DNA of 64,000 bases. Source: Pancytospora philotis. Its lineage: Eukaryota; Microsporidia. The position numbers were made by a program, and so were the translations under genes. The stretch covers positions 1-64,000 of the forward strand of contig JALRLY010000271.1 in the NCBI GenBank assembly GCA_023647555.1. Reading direction: 5' to 3'. Below the pieces are notes generated by a model. It was not told the origin of the DNA. It searched no databases and saw nothing but the letters and a program-made list of their open reading frames with translations. Of the stretch, positions 27,401-37,256 are shown piece after piece. Position 1 is the first letter of the stretch. The number at the start of each line of letters is the position of its first letter.

Positions 27401-27607
27401 TAAATTAATCAAAAACATAAGATGTACAGGGGCATTGTATACAATAAAGGGTTGTGGTTGGTAGTTGTCTTTTCTGACAAGGAGCTGGGATTACCTGACT
27501 GTGCAGCTACCTAGCCACAAGAATGAACATCTTAATTGAGATCGGGAATAATAACCCAAGCGGCTCATTTCCTTTACTTGATTGCCAATAAACGACCTGC
27601 ATTAAAT

Positions 27608-28474
27608 TTACTTCTTCTTAGGATAATAGCAGTAAGCTAGTCTATAAAACAAGAAATATTTCCAGGATAAGCTGTGATGCACAGCCTCGCTGATGGATTC
27701 TTCGCTCGCATCTCTGCCATTTGCAAAATCTGCGAGTGCAGTGCGCTCCTCCGTAGAACCGACTAGCTCGAGGACTTTCTCGAATGATACTGAGCCGGAG
27801 ATCGTGTTTATAACCTTCCTTCTGAAAATTTCGAACTCAACGCGGATGCTTAACCAGCTGGACTCGTCCTGCATCAAACCACCAATCTGAGCCTTGTCGA
27901 GGGGGCATCTGCCGAGGGCGGTGTGGTTCCGAAAGTCACTGTTGGCAAACAGGCCCAGCATGCCTCGCGGTCCGTCGTCCTCGTTGTTTTTAACCTCGAA
28001 GTCAACCCTCTTGGAGAAATTGTTGTAGTTGCACATGACCAGCGTCGTAAAGGCAGCAAGTTCAAAGCTTGTCGCTTTAGAAGAGGCGAAGGCAAGATCG
28101 TAGATATGCAGAAGGACGTCCTTGAGCTGCTCGAAGTTGTCTCTCGCCTTATTATCGCCATCCCCGGCGTATAGCGCCCCTAGCTGCTCCTTGACGTGAT
28201 CGATAAACTGTAGTTTCAGACAGGCATTATTTTTCTGGTACACATGCAGATCTGGGCTATACTTCGCGTCCCAGTCAATGAGTTGGGGTAAAGTTAAGTC
28301 TTTTTCTTCGTTGAGCTTCCTGTAATTAACTTTCGAGCCATCTTCGCTGACGACCACAGCGCCTGCGAGCATAACCATGGATACGAAGTTGATCATGGCA
28401 GACAGCGCATGCATTGGTGAGGGGTGGCTTTCGTTAATATTTCTGAGTGCATTAAGGGGTAACAGCCCGGCCAT
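27608..28474 (-). CDS. Orphan protein with N-terminal hydrophobic segment
   Basis: 288 residues from the ATG at 28474, supported by an AAAATTTT box 13 nt upstream. A hydrophobic stretch near residues 20-42 (ALSAMINFVSMVMLAGAVVV) could be a signal anchor or late signal peptide. The rest is a soluble helical domain. Residues about 140-225 (AAFTTLVMCNYNNF, GPRGMLGLFANSDF, ALGRCPLDKAQ, DESSWLSIRVEFEIF) loosely follow the order of GH19 chitinase/lysozyme signatures (AF..Q..HE, YxGRGxIQL, ...W.T..WFW). However, the catalytic Glu would be Cys and the Gln Gly. That reading is speculation. The protein ends in KKK. Adjacent to another orphan secreted protein. Confidence 0.6.
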   Translation of the reverse strand: MAGLLPLNALRNINESHPSPMHALSAMINFVSMVMLAGAVVVSEDGSKVNYRKLNEEKDLTLPQLIDWDAKYSPDLHVYQKNNACLKLQFIDHVKEQLGALYAGDGDNKARDNFEQLKDVLLHIYDLAFASSKATSFELAAFTTLVMCNYNNFSKRVDFEVKNNEDDGPRGMLGLFANSDFRNHTALGRCPLDKAQIGGLMQDESSWLSIRVEFEIFRRKVINTISGSVSFEKVLELVGSTEERTALADFANGRDASEESISEAVHHSLSWKYFLFYRLAYCYYPKKK

Positions 28475-28487
28475 ACTGACCAATTAC

Positions 28488-28495
28488 AAAATTTT
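28488..28495 (-). promoter_or_regulatory. AAAATTTT box of the orphan gene
   Basis: The box lies 13 nt upstream of the ATG at 28474. Confidence 0.5.
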
Positions 28496-28771
28496 GATAA
28501 ATTTTGCCGTTGCTTACCGACCTATCGCGTATAGGAGCATCCTAAGTGACAAGCAGTAATGCAGACTAATACACGCAAAAGATGTTTGAAAGTATGTTTG
28601 AAGTGCTTTATATGAACACTGCGCTGGATGCAAATTCGCAGGATAACTAGCCGATGCGGCAGAAAAGAATAGGGCGTATGCAACAGCCGGGTTCATCACG
28701 TAAACTTGAAGATACTAACAGCCAGTAAATTTACCCATTCAAACCTCGGTTGATGCCGGGCTGGACCAGCA

Positions 28772-30214
28772 TCAGTCCTGCTCTTTTTTTATTCTTTTGA
28801 GCGCTGGCTGACCTTCTAGCCTATCGCTAACAATTTTAACATAATCGTATAATGATGACAACCTCGCGTAGCGTGTAAGGCCTAGTTTACGGCCGTGCAC
28901 CGCCAAGTAATCCCCGGCCCACTGATAGAGTCTCTGCTGGCGCATTGTGGTCATATGGGGCAGCAAATCATCAATACACATTGCCATCGCAGGGTCCGTC
29001 TCTTCGCTAGAGTACTTCAGCAGCCAAATCATACACTCCCCGCTCAGAGCGTCGAAGTAGTCCTGCAAGAATGAGTCAGGGCTGAGGATGAAGAGCAGCT
29101 GCTTCTGGCCGAAATAGTAAAGCAGATAGATGAGCTTCGGATCCCAAGTCTTGATTTTATCGATCAATGCGGGGCACCTCAGGGACAGATCTTCTGCTTC
29201 TCCGCATCCTGGCTGAGAGGGACAATACGTTTTGAGCAGCTGCGATACCACACGCATAGGGTCTCTGGCGAGCAGCTGCCTATTTTTATAGCAGAAATCC
29301 GGCAGCGCTCCTCGACGACTTGATTCCGCCTCTTCATCCCACCTAACGCCGCCCGCGCTCCATAAATCTAGCAGCGAGGCCAGGAGAAACTCAGCTGCAT
29401 CGTCCTCCGGATGGACGAACTCGAAGGTCCTGGCGTTCTCCAGAATGGAGTTTCTGTATGCGGCGCTCAACAGCTTCGAGAAGATGTCGGTGCAAAGAGA
29501 TTTGTCTTTCAAAAACTTCAGCTTGTATAATACTTCTACGGTGTCCTCGGCCAGTCTGTAGTACAAATGCGTATCATCGCAGTACGACGCGAGCTTGCCT
29601 ATGAAGAATGGAAATTTTTGCTCGAGCACATCCGTATTCCATTTGGACTGAACAGCTAGGAATGTTACCAGGTTGAATTTGTAGCGCTCATTGGTCTTGA
29701 CACAACTCCAGTCCATTTTACGTATGTTGCTAGGTATTGCTATAACTCTATGCATGAAGGCGCGCAGCGTCACGTAACGCCCCGGCTCAGCATCGGGACT
29801 ATACGGCGCGACTAGATTCCTCCTGAAGAATTTGTGTAGCGCGATCCGCGTCGTTAGATCATTTGCATGGTACCTCATAAGCCTAGTGCCAAGCCACGGA
29901 TTTTCTGCCAGAATTTCAAGGATGCAGCAGCGCGCATTGCCCACATCGGCAAAGTCTAGTGATTTTATACTCTGACAGTGCTGCGCTACTTTGTCGTAGG
30001 CGACCGTGCTCTTCAGCTCGTCGCTCTCGAAGAACTCCACAACCCGGGATCTGATTTCGGTCAGCTCGAATCTAGTGAAGGGGTACTTGGCGTTGAACCA
30101 TCTTTCTACCGTCAGCACCGCATTATAATCTACGTCGGGTGAAGGCGCCGAGGCTGATGCGTAGCACATAAGGTGCGATAGAGCTACACCTGCACAGCCC
30201 AACAGGCCCAGCAT
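28772..30214 (-). CDS. Secreted orphan protein, helical
   Basis: 480 residues. A short hydrophobic N-terminus (MLGLLGCAGVALSHLMCYASASA) looks like a signal peptide with cleavage near residue 21-23. The remainder is Leu/Tyr/Phe-rich and mostly helical, without membrane segments or repeats, with scattered Cys. It ends with a basic Lys/Arg cluster (LKRIKKEQD). CCCC lies just before the ATG and an A/T run further out. I do not recognise the family. Position next to another orphan and near the CaaX family suggests a locus for parasite-specific exported proteins. Confidence 0.68.
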   Translation of the reverse strand: MLGLLGCAGVALSHLMCYASASAPSPDVDYNAVLTVERWFNAKYPFTRFELTEIRSRVVEFFESDELKSTVAYDKVAQHCQSIKSLDFADVGNARCCILEILAENPWLGTRLMRYHANDLTTRIALHKFFRRNLVAPYSPDAEPGRYVTLRAFMHRVIAIPSNIRKMDWSCVKTNERYKFNLVTFLAVQSKWNTDVLEQKFPFFIGKLASYCDDTHLYYRLAEDTVEVLYKLKFLKDKSLCTDIFSKLLSAAYRNSILENARTFEFVHPEDDAAEFLLASLLDLWSAGGVRWDEEAESSRRGALPDFCYKNRQLLARDPMRVVSQLLKTYCPSQPGCGEAEDLSLRCPALIDKIKTWDPKLIYLLYYFGQKQLLFILSPDSFLQDYFDALSGECMIWLLKYSSEETDPAMAMCIDDLLPHMTTMRQQRLYQWAGDYLAVHGRKLGLTRYARLSSLYDYVKIVSDRLEGQPALKRIKKEQD

Positions 30215-30385
30215 AGGGGCAATTTTTTTCAGGTATTAAACGGCGAGGGATAGAGCGGACACGCTGCGCATGCGCCCCGTCACATTATGTAATACTTTTG
30301 TACGGCATTCTATCCTTGCTTTACAAATTCGTAACAAAATCACAAACCCGTTCTCAAACTCATTTATTCACCAATCATCTGCGCT

Positions 30386-31249
30386 TTATTCTACATTTAT
30401 ACGGTGCTTAGCCATGATGCCCTTGAACACCTCAAACAGGCTGCCGACCCGCGCCGCGTTGCCTCTGGTATTTTCATGGTACATCTCCGCGATGAGGCCC
30501 GTGACCATCTCCCGCTCGTGCGGCACCGCGCGGCGGCAGCGGATCGCGTCCAGCCTCGCCTGCACAGCGTCCAGCTCAGTCTTGATCTTCTCGACTGCGC
30601 TAGTCGATGTGCCCAAAAGCCGATAAAAGGCGCACTTGTACTTCTCAAGCTGGCGCGCCAGGCTATCGTTCTCGTCTGCAAAGCCCCCGGTGCCCCTGCT
30701 TTCGCAGCGCGGATGCAGAAAACTGCTCTCCCTGGGCTGCTCGCTGCACGCAGCCGCGGAGAGCGGTGTGCAGTAATAATCATCGTTGAAGAAGAGCGAC
30801 TGGTTCGAATCGTAGCTATGGGCCGGATGCTCGCCTCCGTGCAACGGCAGCTGGCTGGGGGCCGCCAGAGGGCCGGTCCCGGCGTCCCTGACGCTGCCCA
30901 AGTTCTCCATGAACGACATCGCGCTCCGCAGCCCCTCGAGCTCGCGCGAGTCCACCATCGCGCCGGGCAGTGTTTCCTTGTCCCGCACCTGGTAGTGCTG
31001 GGCATTATCGCCCTTGCCCGCGGCCTCGCTGTCGACCGCCTCGAGGCGCTGGAAGCGGATGAACACGCCGTGCCCGGGGCGGCACTTGAAGTACGATTTG
31101 CCCTTGTACGCGCCGTCGTTGGAGCCGAGCGGCTGGTTCAGCTCGACGCCGGCCCAGTATCCCTCCTTCTCGTCCACCGGGCCGAGATAGTGGATCACGC
31201 CGCTCACCCCGTCCTTCAGCGTAACGCGGTCGTTGATTCTGGGCTCCAT
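30386..31249 (-). CDS. CAP-Gly domain microtubule-associated protein
   Basis: 287 residues from the ATG at 31249. An N-terminal CAP-Gly domain (about 2-70) contains RVTLKDGVSGVIHYLGPV, GYWAGVELNQPLGSNDGAYKG and YFKCRPGHGVFIRFQRL. The tubulin/EEY-tail binding motif GKNDG is GSNDG here. A low-complexity middle is followed by a coiled-coil segment (about 195-250). The layout is that of a very short CLIP/p150-glued-like protein rather than tubulin cofactor B, which has a ubiquitin-like domain. It probably binds microtubule plus ends or EB1. AAAATTTT lies 36 nt upstream, more distant than usual. Confidence 0.85.
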   Translation of the reverse strand: MEPRINDRVTLKDGVSGVIHYLGPVDEKEGYWAGVELNQPLGSNDGAYKGKSYFKCRPGHGVFIRFQRLEAVDSEAAGKGDNAQHYQVRDKETLPGAMVDSRELEGLRSAMSFMENLGSVRDAGTGPLAAPSQLPLHGGEHPAHSYDSNQSLFFNDDYYCTPLSAAACSEQPRESSFLHPRCESRGTGGFADENDSLARQLEKYKCAFYRLLGTSTSAVEKIKTELDAVQARLDAIRCRRAVPHEREMVTGLIAEMYHENTRGNAARVGSLFEVFKGIMAKHRINVE

Positions 31250-31285
31250 GGTCCTCGATTTTGTAGCAAATAAAGCGACGGCTCC

Positions 31286-31293
31286 AAAATTTT
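31286..31293 (-). promoter_or_regulatory. AAAATTTT box of the CAP-Gly gene
   Basis: 36 nt before the ATG. Confidence 0.4.
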
Positions 31294-31378
31294 GCGCGCG
31301 CGGGCCGGAGGGCCGAACCTCGCTGATTTGATAGGCAAAAAGTAAAGCAAAGTACATACGCACCCAAACGCCATTTAT

Positions 31379-32485
31379 TCAACCGTAGGATCGCTTGAGA
31401 AGATCGGCGTCAGCGAGCATGGCCTCGCGCACGGGCGCCACAATCGCATCGACGGCTTCGACGCACGCCTCCTTCAGATCGGACGGGTGGATCTCGCCGC
31501 TCGCAAAGGCGGCCTCGAGCTCCGCGAACGTTGCGTACGCCTTCCCAGCGACCGCCACGGCCGCGGCCTCGCTCGGGTAGACGATGCGCTGGAAAATGGT
31601 CAGCACGTTCGTCTTGACGTTCTGCGGCTCGCAGAAGCATTTCTTGATCTTCTTGGAGATCGCCTGCCGCGTGTCGAGCAGATCAATCTTGCTGTTCTCG
31701 TCCGAGGAGCTCATCTTCTCGGAGTTGAGCCCGGGCATCATCGGATTCATCAGGTAGATCCGCTTCTTGTAGCCGAGCTTGGGCAGGAAGGTGCCCGCGT
31801 GCATGAAGATCTTGCGCTGGTCGACACCGCCGAACTGCGCGTCGACATCGAGGTACTGCTCGTCCAGCGCCTGCATGTTGGGGTAGATCAGCGAGCTCAG
31901 CGCCGGGCTGTCGCTCTGCTTGACGACCTGCGAGCCGGCGCGGACCGTGTCGTTCACGGAGGTGTGGCAGGACATCTTGTACATGTCGAACACGTACTCC
32001 TTGGAGAGCTGGAAGGAGGAGCCCTTCACGAACTCGACAGACGCAAGGTCGACCTTGAGCGAGCGCAGCATCTCCTTGATCAGCTTCTCGTAGTACTCCA
32101 GCTTCGCATCGATCTTGTTATAGTGCGCCTTCATGTTGTCGAGGAACCCGTGGATGTCGGCAAGGAGGATCTTGACGACGCAGCCCGCGGCGATGAAGTC
32201 GCGGATCTTTATGATCGGCAGGAAGTAGGCGATGTGGGGCTTGCCGGTGATCGCAGTGCCCCAATATATCTTGAGCGGCCGCGCGGCCACGATCTTCGCC
32301 ATGACATCGCCGCTCGTGTGCTCCTCCAAGTTCCGCGTGATCAGCTGGAGCTTCTCGTCGACGCTGAGCGCTTTGGCGCACGAAGCACCGCCGCTAGCGC
32401 TGCCAGCCTTGGCATCCGCATCCGCCCCGTCGAGCACGAGGTCCTTCACGTTGAGAAACGCCTCAGAAGAGCCTTCCCCAGCCAT
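31379..32485 (-). CDS. TYS1: Tyrosyl-tRNA synthetase
   Basis: 368 residues from the ATG at 32485, with AAAATTTT 7 nt upstream. Class I aminoacyl-tRNA synthetase of the archaeal/eukaryotic TyrRS type. Seen: YWGTAITGKPHIAYF (the HIGH-region equivalent), KILLADIHGFLDNMKA, the Tyr-pocket stretch VNDTVRAGSQVVKQSDSP, LDVDAQFGGVDQRKIF, and PGLNSEKMSSSDENSKIDLLD, which carries the KMSSS loop. The C-terminal helical anticodon-binding domain is complete. It lacks the EMAP-like C-terminal domain of animal TyrRS and the yeast extension. Confidence 0.95.
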   Translation of the reverse strand: MAGEGSSEAFLNVKDLVLDGADADAKAGSASGGASCAKALSVDEKLQLITRNLEEHTSGDVMAKIVAARPLKIYWGTAITGKPHIAYFLPIIKIRDFIAAGCVVKILLADIHGFLDNMKAHYNKIDAKLEYYEKLIKEMLRSLKVDLASVEFVKGSSFQLSKEYVFDMYKMSCHTSVNDTVRAGSQVVKQSDSPALSSLIYPNMQALDEQYLDVDAQFGGVDQRKIFMHAGTFLPKLGYKKRIYLMNPMMPGLNSEKMSSSDENSKIDLLDTRQAISKKIKKCFCEPQNVKTNVLTIFQRIVYPSEAAAVAVAGKAYATFAELEAAFASGEIHPSDLKEACVEAVDAIVAPVREAMLADADLLKRSYG

Positions 32486-32492
32486 TGTAGGC

Positions 32493-32500
32493 AAAATTTT
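32493..32500 (-). promoter_or_regulatory. AAAATTTT box of TYS1
   Basis: 7 nt before the ATG at 32485. Confidence 0.6.
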
Positions 32501-32770
32501 GGCGGAGATAAAAAATGGCGGCTTCGTGGAATTGCGCTGCGTGAGCGCTTTTGCAAGTGCAAAGATCGCTCCAGCTTTAATGGCATAACGAGTAGCAATT
32601 GTCAGCAAACCGAATAACACGCTTGGTGTAGCCACGGTACTGCATATCAAATTATATCATCTAGATAAAGCTTGCATCTTAAAGCAGTAGAATAAATTGC
32701 TCAGGAATAATGAGACCTTTAGAATCCTTCAGAACTACCTTGTATTTACTTAACCGGAATTACACCCCGC

Positions 32771-34672
32771 TTACATGACTGGGCATCCCTCATTGAGCGC
32801 TTTCTTGCTGTTTTCTCTGGAAGAGAAGGTGGACAGCCGCGGCTCTTCCTTTCTCTTCTGAAGCCCGTCCGCATACTTCTCGAGGTCGCACTTAAGCTCT
32901 GTGAGCACGCGCGCAAACTTGTCGGTCAGTTCGCTCGGGCACGCTGGATAGTATCTCGAGCTATTAAACCCGTAAGCGTACATCAGAGGCAGCGATTTGC
33001 AAATTTCACAGCTCGCGCAATCTGACAGCCAGACGCACGCATCAGTTCCGGTAGCAGACTGCGCGCGATCGCAAACGCTCATCTTATTCATCGCATCGTC
33101 GACGATCCCGCAGAGAGCACCGAGGTCGACGATGATGGCCTCCGACCTGACTTTGATATCGGATAATAACTGATCGGCGCACGCGCCATCGGTGCCTGTT
33201 GATGCCCCAGAGGTGCTGGAAAAACTGTAGTCTGTGTTCCCATTTGCCGCATCCTTGATAACCGCGTTATAGGATTCCAAAATCTCGCAGCTCCTCCGCA
33301 CAAGCTGGGCTGACAGCGCCCTAAGCTGGCTGTTGATGGCTGGGGCTAGTCGCAAAATCTGCATGGGCCGACCCGCCCGCCCGCTCACCCCTGGATTTCC
33401 TTTGGCCGCCGTAGACGTACAACCAAGCGACACGTTGCCGCACGAGCAGCTTCCGCCAACTGCCACGGCCACCATCTCATCAAACCTCACAGCAAAGATG
33501 CTGAAGAACTCCAGGACGCCGCGCTGCGCCTTTTCCTTCACGCTCAAGTTCCCAAGGCACGGCGGCATGCCGCGCGCAATGGGTTCCATACGACAGCGCT
33601 CGCCAACTCGCCGTATCACTTCCATCAGGGCGAGATCAAAATCGCGCGCTGCTTGCGCGTGCTCCAGATCTAGCGCGCCTGCGCGTACGAGTGCTTGGGA
33701 CAGCTTGTGCTTGAGCTCGACGTAGCACCTGACCGGCGACGCCGTTTCACGCAGCATTGGGAATGCTGACTCGCTCTTACGCTGCACATCCGTGCTGTAG
33801 TTCATCCTCTCCACGAGGCTCTGATCCAGACAAGCACTCATGGCCCAGCGAAACTGTGGGGAGCAACCGCTTGCAACGCCCGCGTAGTCGTAAAAGCTAT
33901 CGCCAAACAACAAGATGCTGGGACGCTTACGGAGCATACAGCTGACGGCCCACCGTTCATCCTGATCTTTCGCGAGGAACAAGGCCGGAAACAGGCGGCG
34001 CAGCAGATCCAAATCGCGCCCGGTAGCATACTTTCGTTGCCTGGCCGCCAAATCAAAGCGCGCGAGCTTCACGCCGTCGAGAAACTCTATCTCGCGCATG
34101 TACGGACTGTCACGCCCTCCCGCCTTTCTCCAGTTGATCTTGCCGAGAAGCCAGTTGTTGGCTTGATCAGCTGCATCGTGTATTATCTTTACAAACTCAT
34201 CCATGGCTATGATACGCCCGATACTCAGCCGCTCCGAGGAAATCCACTGGGCGGGGAGCCGCGTATCTCTACACAGCCTTCCGACCAGCCGCTCCAGCAG
34301 ACCATCAGCCGGTTTCATTTCTGAATCGTCCCCCAGGCACAATGCTACAAAGCTACCGATCATCGCATCACTGAGCATTTGCGTGCCCTCCAACAGTGCC
34401 CCAGAATCTCGCAGGTATGGGCAGATGATATCAGCGTAGCGGTGAGTATCAACCCTGTCCTCGAACTCCTTCGTAATCTTCGCTCTGACGCAGTCACTGC
34501 TCCCTCTAATCGACCTCCGCAGTGCGTCAAATCTAGACTGATAAGCCTTAAGACGCTCTTCGAACTCCCTCCTGGTAACAATGGACGGCCTCTCCAGGGC
34601 CTCGCTGAACCCCCAGCGATTGCTTGCTAAACAGGCAAGCACGTAACTCATCGCAACAACCACAAACTGCAT
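32771..34672 (-). CDS. Secreted CaaX-box family protein, copy 1
   Basis: 633 residues. Signal peptide VVVAMSYVLACLAS (about 4-17), then a conserved ectodomain of unknown fold. Family landmarks: a RREFEERLKAYQSRFDAL helix, SFVALCLGDDSE, IIHDAADQANNWLLGKINW, RQRKYATGRDLDLLRRLFPALFL, CYVELKHKLSQALV, a MVAVAVGGSCSCGN Cys motif, CASCEICKSLPLMYAYG (C-x-x-C-x-x-C pattern) and YPACPSELTDKF. The C-terminus is CPVM followed by TAA, a CaaX farnesylation box. No GPI or membrane segment. Upstream GGGC precedes the ATG instead of an A/T box. Function unknown; likely exported. Confidence 0.8.
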   Translation of the reverse strand: MQFVVVAMSYVLACLASNRWGFSEALERPSIVTRREFEERLKAYQSRFDALRRSIRGSSDCVRAKITKEFEDRVDTHRYADIICPYLRDSGALLEGTQMLSDAMIGSFVALCLGDDSEMKPADGLLERLVGRLCRDTRLPAQWISSERLSIGRIIAMDEFVKIIHDAADQANNWLLGKINWRKAGGRDSPYMREIEFLDGVKLARFDLAARQRKYATGRDLDLLRRLFPALFLAKDQDERWAVSCMLRKRPSILLFGDSFYDYAGVASGCSPQFRWAMSACLDQSLVERMNYSTDVQRKSESAFPMLRETASPVRCYVELKHKLSQALVRAGALDLEHAQAARDFDLALMEVIRRVGERCRMEPIARGMPPCLGNLSVKEKAQRGVLEFFSIFAVRFDEMVAVAVGGSCSCGNVSLGCTSTAAKGNPGVSGRAGRPMQILRLAPAINSQLRALSAQLVRRSCEILESYNAVIKDAANGNTDYSFSSTSGASTGTDGACADQLLSDIKVRSEAIIVDLGALCGIVDDAMNKMSVCDRAQSATGTDACVWLSDCASCEICKSLPLMYAYGFNSSRYYPACPSELTDKFARVLTELKCDLEKYADGLQKRKEEPRLSTFSSRENSKKALNEGCPVM

Positions 34673-35240
34673 GCCCCTGCTAAGTTTCCTGCAATTATGT
34701 TTTGGTTGAATTTAAAATGCCATTTTTTATCTATTCAAGAGATTGACCAACTTATCATCATCTGCTCAAGCTATTATTTTTAGCTCGGCAAAGCTGCAGA
34801 AATAGAGATTTCTGATCATAATTTTAATATTGTATACTCAGCATGTCATACAGCTTTCCCGGCTTGACTGACATGATCAAAAGTAAAGCAGTTAGTCAGT
34901 TGTCGTGCGGTGTGATTCTGAGCCGGCACAGTCGCGTAGATGACGGGGTATGTACCATAGTGATTTGTAGCACCCGAGTATGTGAAGCCCCGTACAACCC
35001 ATACGCTATTCATACAAGTAGTTTGAACAGAACAAAAAAGCCAGACAAAAGCCATCGGTACTGCAAATATGCTGGCTCAACAATTATAAGACATCAATAT
35101 GCACGCTCCCTCCATATAATCCAAAAAATAATACTACCTACCCATAATATTGAAGCAAAGCCTTCAGAATAGGCTACCACAGAAGAAGATCTTAAAGATT
35201 CTCAGAATTTCCTTGTATTTACTTAACTGAGACTGCCTGC
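34673..35240. other. Intergenic spacer in the CaaX array
   Basis: 568 bp. Its first 230 bp match the upstream region of copy 2 (see repeat entries). An open frame at 34843-35172 has no features and is not called. Confidence 0.55.
34701..34905 (-). repeat. Conserved upstream block of CaaX copy 1
   Basis: Begins 29 nt before the ATG with TTTTGGTTGAATTTAAAATG (plus-strand sense) and continues to about 34905, with GATTTCTGATCATAATTTTA and TAAAGCAGTTAGTCAG. Near-identical to 37284-37475; recognisable in weaker form near 39906-40110 and 42290-42510. It may be the shared promoter. Confidence 0.7.
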
Positions 35241-37256
35241 CTACATGACTGGGCATACGAGTGGTGAGTCATCAAAATTTGTCCCGGTGGCACTGTTAAA
35301 ATATGCGCGACGCTCTGGGACTTTGCCCTTTCTCGCCTGAAGCCCACTTTCGTATCTCTCAAGTTTCCGCTTGAACCCAACGAGCACTTCCTCAAGCTTT
35401 TCGCGTAGTCCATCCGGGCAGTGCGGATAACAGCCTGCGCCGCCGATACCGTATGCGTACATCAGCGGCAGCTCCGCACTGCAACCACTGCAGCTGAGGT
35501 AGTTGGACAGCCATATACGCACACCAGAATTAGCGCGAGATGCAGCACAGCAAGCAGCCATTTGCACCATTGCATCGTTGACGAGGCTGCATAGTTCGTC
35601 GAGATCTGTAACCACAACACTTGACCTGTCTTTAACTTCAGACAGCAGTCGATCGCCGTACGTGCCACTGAGCTTTTCTGCAGCCGCAGACATGCCGGAA
35701 CGGCAGTATGCCTCACTTTCAAGCGCCACTTCGTTAACAACCGCGTTGAAGTCTCCCACAACCTCAATGCTCCTCTGCACGAACTGAGTAAGCAGCCTCC
35801 TGAGATTGGCATTGATATCCGCGACTAGCTGTGAGGTCGGGAGAAGGCCTGCCTCTTGTCTGTTTACCGCCACATTTTTCTCGCGCGCATCGCGCATGCT
35901 GGCATGCACATCCCGTCCGATGTTGTGGCTGTGCGTGTGCATTCGCGCAAGCTTACTCGTCAGCGTTTCGAGATATGACCCAGCGGCAGAGAGCATACCC
36001 GCAGCAGACACACTGCCGATTAATGACCCGCTGCACGTGCAGTCTCCGCCAACAGCCACTGTCACCAGTTCGTCAAATTTCACAGCAAACACGCTGAAAT
36101 ACTCCAAAACGCAGGCCTGTGCTTTGGGTTCCATATTCATCCCGCTTGGGTGGAAATTCTTGACCCGCGTACGAGGCTCCGCGCAGCACCGCTCGCCGAT
36201 TCGCTCAACTATTTTCATAAGCGCAATATCAAAATTGCGGGCGGTTTGCACGATTCCGGCATCAAGTGCTCCCGCCTGCACAAGAGCGCGATTTAGCTTA
36301 TCCTTCAGCTCAATGTAGCAACTTACTGGCAGCCCCTTCCCGTGCATCACTGGGAATGCAGACTCGGTTATGCGTGCGCTCTCCGTGCTGTAGTTCATTC
36401 TGTTCAAGAGGCGCCCATCCAAGCCGGAGTTCATGCCCCACTGGAACTGCCGCGCACAATCCGCCACAAAGCTCGCATGGTCGTAGAAGCCAGTGCCGTA
36501 CGACAGGAAAGTGGGACGCAAATAGAGCAGCAAGCTGGCTGCATCGCCCTCCTCTGGATCTTTCGCGAGGAGCCAGGCTGGGAACATCCGACGCAGCTGC
36601 TCCAAGTCCCTCCCGGTGGCGTACTTCCTCCGTCTGGCAGCAGCATCGAAGCGTGCAAGCTTCAACCTATCGAGTAACTTCACCTCGCGCATGTACGGGC
36701 CGGCGGCCCCGCCGACCTTTTCCCAGTTGATCTTGCTGAAAAGCCACTTGTTCGCCTGGTCAGCTGCATCGTGGATTATCTGCACAAACTCGTTCAAGCC
36801 TATGATGCGGCCTATGCACAGCCGCTCACCGGGAACGGCCAGGCCGGGTGGCCATGCAAGCTCTCCCAGTCCCTTCACCAACTTCCGTAACACTTCGTCC
36901 TGGGACTTAGCTTCTGAATCGTCTCCCAGACAAAGTGCCACGAAGCTGTCGATCTTCGCTTCCTCGAGCGTGTGCTCGCCGCCCTCCCAGATGGCCCCGC
37001 AGTCGCGCAGAAACGAACAGATGATCCTGGGACTTACGGAGGGATCTAATCTCTCTCTGAGCTTCTTGGTTATCTCCGCTCTCGCGGAACAACTGCTGGC
37101 CCGCATTGCGTCGAGCTTGGTGCGGTATGTTTCAAGACGTCGTTCGAATTCCTCCTTGCTGACGATGTACGGCTTCTTGGCGACCTCGCTGAACTCCCAG
37201 TGGCTGCTTGCTAAACAGGCAAGCGCGTAACTCGTTACAACAACTACAAAATGCAT
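35241..37256 (-). CDS. Secreted CaaX-box family protein, copy 2
   Basis: 671 residues from the ATG at 37256; four codons upstream lack an ATG, and the homologous start is used in copies 1 and 3. Signal peptide HFVVVVTSYALACLAS. Shares all family landmarks: KEEFERRLETYRTKLDAM, SFVALCLGDDSE, IIHDAADQANKWLFSKINW, RRRKYATGRDLEQLRRMFPAWLL, VTVAVGGDCTCSG and LSCSGCSAELPLMYAYG. Ends in CPVM then TAG. Compared with copy 1 it carries a longer, variable insert around residues 420-460 (SYLETLTSKLARM, then a polar stretch), the least conserved part of the family. Very similar to copy 3. Confidence 0.8.
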   Translation of the reverse strand: MHFVVVVTSYALACLASSHWEFSEVAKKPYIVSKEEFERRLETYRTKLDAMRASSCSARAEITKKLRERLDPSVSPRIICSFLRDCGAIWEGGEHTLEEAKIDSFVALCLGDDSEAKSQDEVLRKLVKGLGELAWPPGLAVPGERLCIGRIIGLNEFVQIIHDAADQANKWLFSKINWEKVGGAAGPYMREVKLLDRLKLARFDAAARRRKYATGRDLEQLRRMFPAWLLAKDPEEGDAASLLLYLRPTFLSYGTGFYDHASFVADCARQFQWGMNSGLDGRLLNRMNYSTESARITESAFPVMHGKGLPVSCYIELKDKLNRALVQAGALDAGIVQTARNFDIALMKIVERIGERCCAEPRTRVKNFHPSGMNMEPKAQACVLEYFSVFAVKFDELVTVAVGGDCTCSGSLIGSVSAAGMLSAAGSYLETLTSKLARMHTHSHNIGRDVHASMRDAREKNVAVNRQEAGLLPTSQLVADINANLRRLLTQFVQRSIEVVGDFNAVVNEVALESEAYCRSGMSAAAEKLSGTYGDRLLSEVKDRSSVVVTDLDELCSLVNDAMVQMAACCAASRANSGVRIWLSNYLSCSGCSAELPLMYAYGIGGAGCYPHCPDGLREKLEEVLVGFKRKLERYESGLQARKGKVPERRAYFNSATGTNFDDSPLVCPVM

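Noticed and set aside
34843..35172. 109-codon frame in the CaaX array spacer
   Set aside because: Not preserved in the homologous spacer upstream of copy 2; looks like chance.
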